Shown one piece after another: positions 6,996 to 7,960 of a DNA stretch of 7,960 nucleotides; positions within the stretch are counted from its first letter, which is position 1, and the number at the start of each line of letters is the position of its first letter. The translations under genes and the position numbers were made by a program. The stretch is from assembly GCA_017997515.1 (NCBI GenBank), contig JAGOEY010000074.1, forward strand, positions 1 to 7,960. The letters run 5' to 3'. This DNA is from Burkholderiaceae bacterium (GTDB lineage Bacteria > Pseudomonadota > Gammaproteobacteria > Burkholderiales > Burkholderiaceae). The notes beneath the pieces were generated by a model. The model saw only the letters and a list, made by a program, of their open reading frames with translations, did no database searches and was not told the origin of the DNA.

Positions 6996-7122
6996 TTGTT
7001 TCTCCAAAACTTCCACCGCCGCGACTTCAATTGGCCCCGGCGTTGCACTCTCGTGCATGAAAGACGGTTGATAAAACTTCGCCTGTTTGCATATGACTTG
7101 CACACACAAAACAGGCGAAGCC
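6996..7122 (-). promoter_or_regulatory. Structured 5' leader of the rplC operon (candidate)
   Basis: From the start site predicted at about 7121-7122 to the rplC ATG runs a leader of about 125 nt. In order on the minus strand it contains a 12-bp perfect hairpin (7120-7077) followed by UUUU, a 5-bp hairpin with a GAGA (GNRA) tetraloop (arms 7053-7057 / 7044-7048), and a possible CGCCG/CGGCG stem closer to rplC. The Shine-Dalgarno GGAG follows. Structured leaders before ribosomal operons often mediate feedback by a ribosomal protein; L4 does this at the E. coli S10 leader. I see no specific match to that leader. The structures are direct observations; the regulatory role is inference. Confidence 0.5.
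7073..7120 (-). terminator. Intrinsic terminator/attenuator-like hairpin in the rplC leader
   Basis: Arms cttcgcctgttt (7077-7088) and aaacaggcgaag (7109-7120) are perfect over 12 bp around a 20-nt loop that can pair further (TGCA/TGCA). On the minus strand the stem is followed by TTTTATC (7076-7070), and on the plus strand by no T run, so the orientation fits minus-strand transcription. It could stop read-through from tuf-rpsJ, attenuate the rplC transcript, or protect its 5' end. The T run is short, so termination is likely to be partial. Confidence 0.55.
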
Positions 7123-7126
7123 GCAA

Positions 7127-7155
7127 AGTATAGCGCGAACAGCTTTCACAAGCAA
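7127..7155 (-). promoter_or_regulatory. Sigma70-like promoter for rplC
   Basis: On the minus strand, TTGCTT (7155-7150) is followed after exactly 17 nt by TATACT (7132-7127). The -10 box matches consensus at five of six positions and the -35 at three (TTG). Spacing is ideal. The start site would fall near 7121-7122, a G pair. The promoter lies between rpsJ and rplC, so rplC and the ten-gene run after it can be transcribed separately from tuf-rpsJ. Confidence 0.6.
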
Positions 7156-7166
7156 GTTCGCGCTAT
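7130..7166. repeat. 11-bp perfect inverted repeat embracing the rplC promoter
   Basis: Arms atagcgcgaac (7130-7140) and gttcgcgctat (7156-7166) are perfectly complementary with 15 nt between, and the spacer itself can form a 4-bp stem (gctt 7142-7145 with aagc 7150-7153). The -35 element lies in the spacer and the -10 overlaps the outer edge of one arm. It could be a protein operator or, in read-through transcripts, an RNA hairpin. No T run follows on the minus strand, so it is not a good intrinsic terminator for rpsJ. Confidence 0.7.
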
Positions 7167-7177
7167 GGCTTTACTTT

Positions 7178-7198
7178 TTCGGCGCGTGCTGCGCCGAA
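7178..7198. repeat. GC-rich hairpin just downstream of rpsJ
   Basis: Arms ttcggcgc (7178-7185) and gcgccgaa (7191-7198) form an 8-bp perfect stem with a 5-nt loop, starting 10 nt past the rpsJ stop. On either strand it is followed by an A-rich stretch, not by T, so it is not a standard intrinsic terminator. It may stabilise the tuf-rpsJ mRNA 3' end against exonucleases. Confidence 0.6.
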
Positions 7199-7208
7199 GA
7201 AAAGGTGC

Positions 7209-7520
7209 TTACTGCAGCTTGATTTCGACGTCCACGCCGGCTGGCAGGTCGAGCTTCATCAGGGCGTCCACGGTTTTGTCCGTGGGATCCACGATGTCCA
7301 TCAGGCGCTGGTGCGTACGGATTTCGAGCTGATCGCGGCTGGTCTTGTTGACGTGGGGCGAACGCAGAATGTCAAAACGCTTCATGCGCGTCGGCAGCGG
7401 CACGGGGCCCTTGACGATGGCGCCGGTGCGCTTGGCAGTGTCAACGATTTCAGCAGCGGACTGGTCGATCAGCTTGTAATCGAAAGCCTTCAGGCGGATG
7501 CGAATTTTTTGCTTGGACAT
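7209..7520 (-). CDS. rpsJ: 30S ribosomal protein S10 (NusE)
   Basis: 103 residues, as in E. coli. S10 sits in the 30S head and, as NusE, joins NusB in rRNA antitermination and links NusG to the ribosome. [19 protein letters not shown], then [20 protein letters not shown] and the loop/strand [12 protein letters not shown], are clear. AAGGA lies about 7 nt before the ATG. It follows tuf by 21 nt, so it is probably cotranscribed with the str-type genes. It is separated from rplC by 213 nt, whereas in E. coli rpsJ leads directly into rplC. Confidence 0.97.
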   Translation of the reverse strand: MSKQKIRIRLKAFDYKLIDQSAAEIVDTAKRTGAIVKGPVPLPTRMKRFDILRSPHVNKTSRDQLEIRTHQRLMDIVDPTDKTVDALMKLDLPAGVDVEIKLQ

Positions 7521-7541
7521 GGCAGTTTCCTTGGTCAGCGA

Positions 7542-7960
7542 TTAGGCGAGGATCTTGGCAACCACGCCGGCGCCCACGGTACGGCCACCTTCACGGATAG
7601 CAAAGCGCAGGCCTTCTTCCATGGCGATGGGGTTGATCAACTTGACGGTGATCGACACGTTGTCGCCCGGCATGACCATTTCCTTGTCGGCAGGCAGCTC
7701 GATAGCGCCAGTGACGTCGGTGGTACGGAAGTAGAACTGGGGACGGTAGTTGTTGAAGAAAGGAGTGTGGCGGCCGCCTTCGTCCTTGCTCAGCACATAC
7801 ACCTCAGCCGTGAAGTGGGTGTGGGGCTTGATGGAGCCGGGCTTGCACAGCACTTGGCCACGCTCGACGTCTTCGCGCTTGGTGCCGCGCAGCAGCAGAC
7901 CGACGTTGTCGCCAGCCTGGCCTTGGTCCAGCAGCTTGCGGAACATTTCCACGCCGGTGC
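7542..7960 (-). CDS. tuf: Elongation factor Tu, C-terminal part (cut by window edge)
   Basis: The last 138 complete codons of EF-Tu, running off the right edge. EF-Tu is the GTPase that carries aminoacyl-tRNA to the ribosome. The visible part starts [20 protein letters not shown] in domain 2 and covers all of domain 3, with [41 protein letters not shown] and the end [15 protein letters not shown]. The GTPase domain is outside. Beta-proteobacteria commonly carry two near-identical tuf copies; this is the one next to rpsJ, downstream of fusA in the usual str cluster, though fusA is not in view. No disruption is seen. Confidence 0.98.

Noticed and set aside
7027..7092. 21-codon upstream ORF in the rplC leader (minus strand, ATG 7092 to TGA 7027)
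   Set aside because: No purine-rich ribosome binding site precedes it, and an ORF this short is expected by chance. It would deserve another look only if conserved.
6996..7109. 38-codon N-terminal extension of L3 in an open frame
   Set aside because: The start at 6995 has GGAG at good spacing and gives the normal L3 N-terminus. The extension has no Shine-Dalgarno site and crosses the leader hairpin region.
6996..7208. Calling the gap an E. coli-type L4-responsive S10 leader
   Set aside because: The position differs (after rpsJ, not before it) and I cannot match the specific E. coli hairpins, so only a generic structured leader is claimed.
1..7960. CRISPR array, defence island, tRNA or rRNA gene, phage genes
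   Set aside because: No spaced direct repeats, tRNA-like folds or phage/defence protein motifs were seen apart from the TnpB tail; the rest is core translation genes and three ordinary enzymes or cytochromes.

Overview
The window comes from the chromosome of a beta-proteobacterium, most likely Burkholderiales and probably Comamonadaceae (Rhodoferax/Polaromonas/Acidovorax type). This rests on recognising the ribosomal protein and EF-Tu sequences, the high-GC codon use and the gene order; no search was run. About three quarters of it is a core ribosomal protein cluster on the minus strand. The left quarter is accessory or metabolic.

Layout, left to right. 1-164: right end of an IS200/IS605-type element, with the last 48 codons of a TnpB/OrfB protein and the terminal hairpin. 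249-917 (+): cytochrome b561-family membrane protein. 994-1485 (+): GNAT acetyltransferase. 1472-1550: interrupted palindrome that contains both convergent stop codons. 1547-2053 (-): Prx5-like peroxiredoxin. 2064-2098: strong intrinsic terminator read on the minus strand. 2131-6995 (-), in transcription order from the right: rplC, rplD, rplW, rplB, rpsS, rplV, rpsC, rplP, rpmC, rpsQ, packed with 0-17 nt gaps or overlaps. 6996-7208: a 213-nt gap holding a promoter candidate and several perfect inverted repeats. 7209-7520 (-): rpsJ. 7542-7960 (-): 3' part of tuf, cut by the window edge.

The ribosomal genes encode proteins of both subunits (L3, L4, L23, L2, L22, L16, L29; S19, S3, S17, S10), and EF-Tu serves the same translation apparatus. 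Translational coupling is visible: a TAATG junction between rplC and rplD, an ATGA junction between rplD and rplW, and Shine-Dalgarno sites inside the last codons of rplW and rpsC. Compared with the textbook E. coli S10 operon, two things differ. rpsJ sits next to tuf but is separated from rplC by a structured gap with its own promoter candidate. The cluster ends after rpsQ at a terminator followed by a peroxiredoxin gene, instead of running on into rplN.

The most interesting stretch is the rpsJ-rplC gap. A sigma70-like promoter is embedded in an 11-bp perfect inverted repeat. Its predicted start site lies at the foot of a 12-bp perfect hairpin followed by UUUU, and further leader hairpins (one with a GAGA tetraloop) precede rplC. 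This is a candidate attenuating or autogenous leader, which remains inference. The remaining genes are ordinary housekeeping functions.
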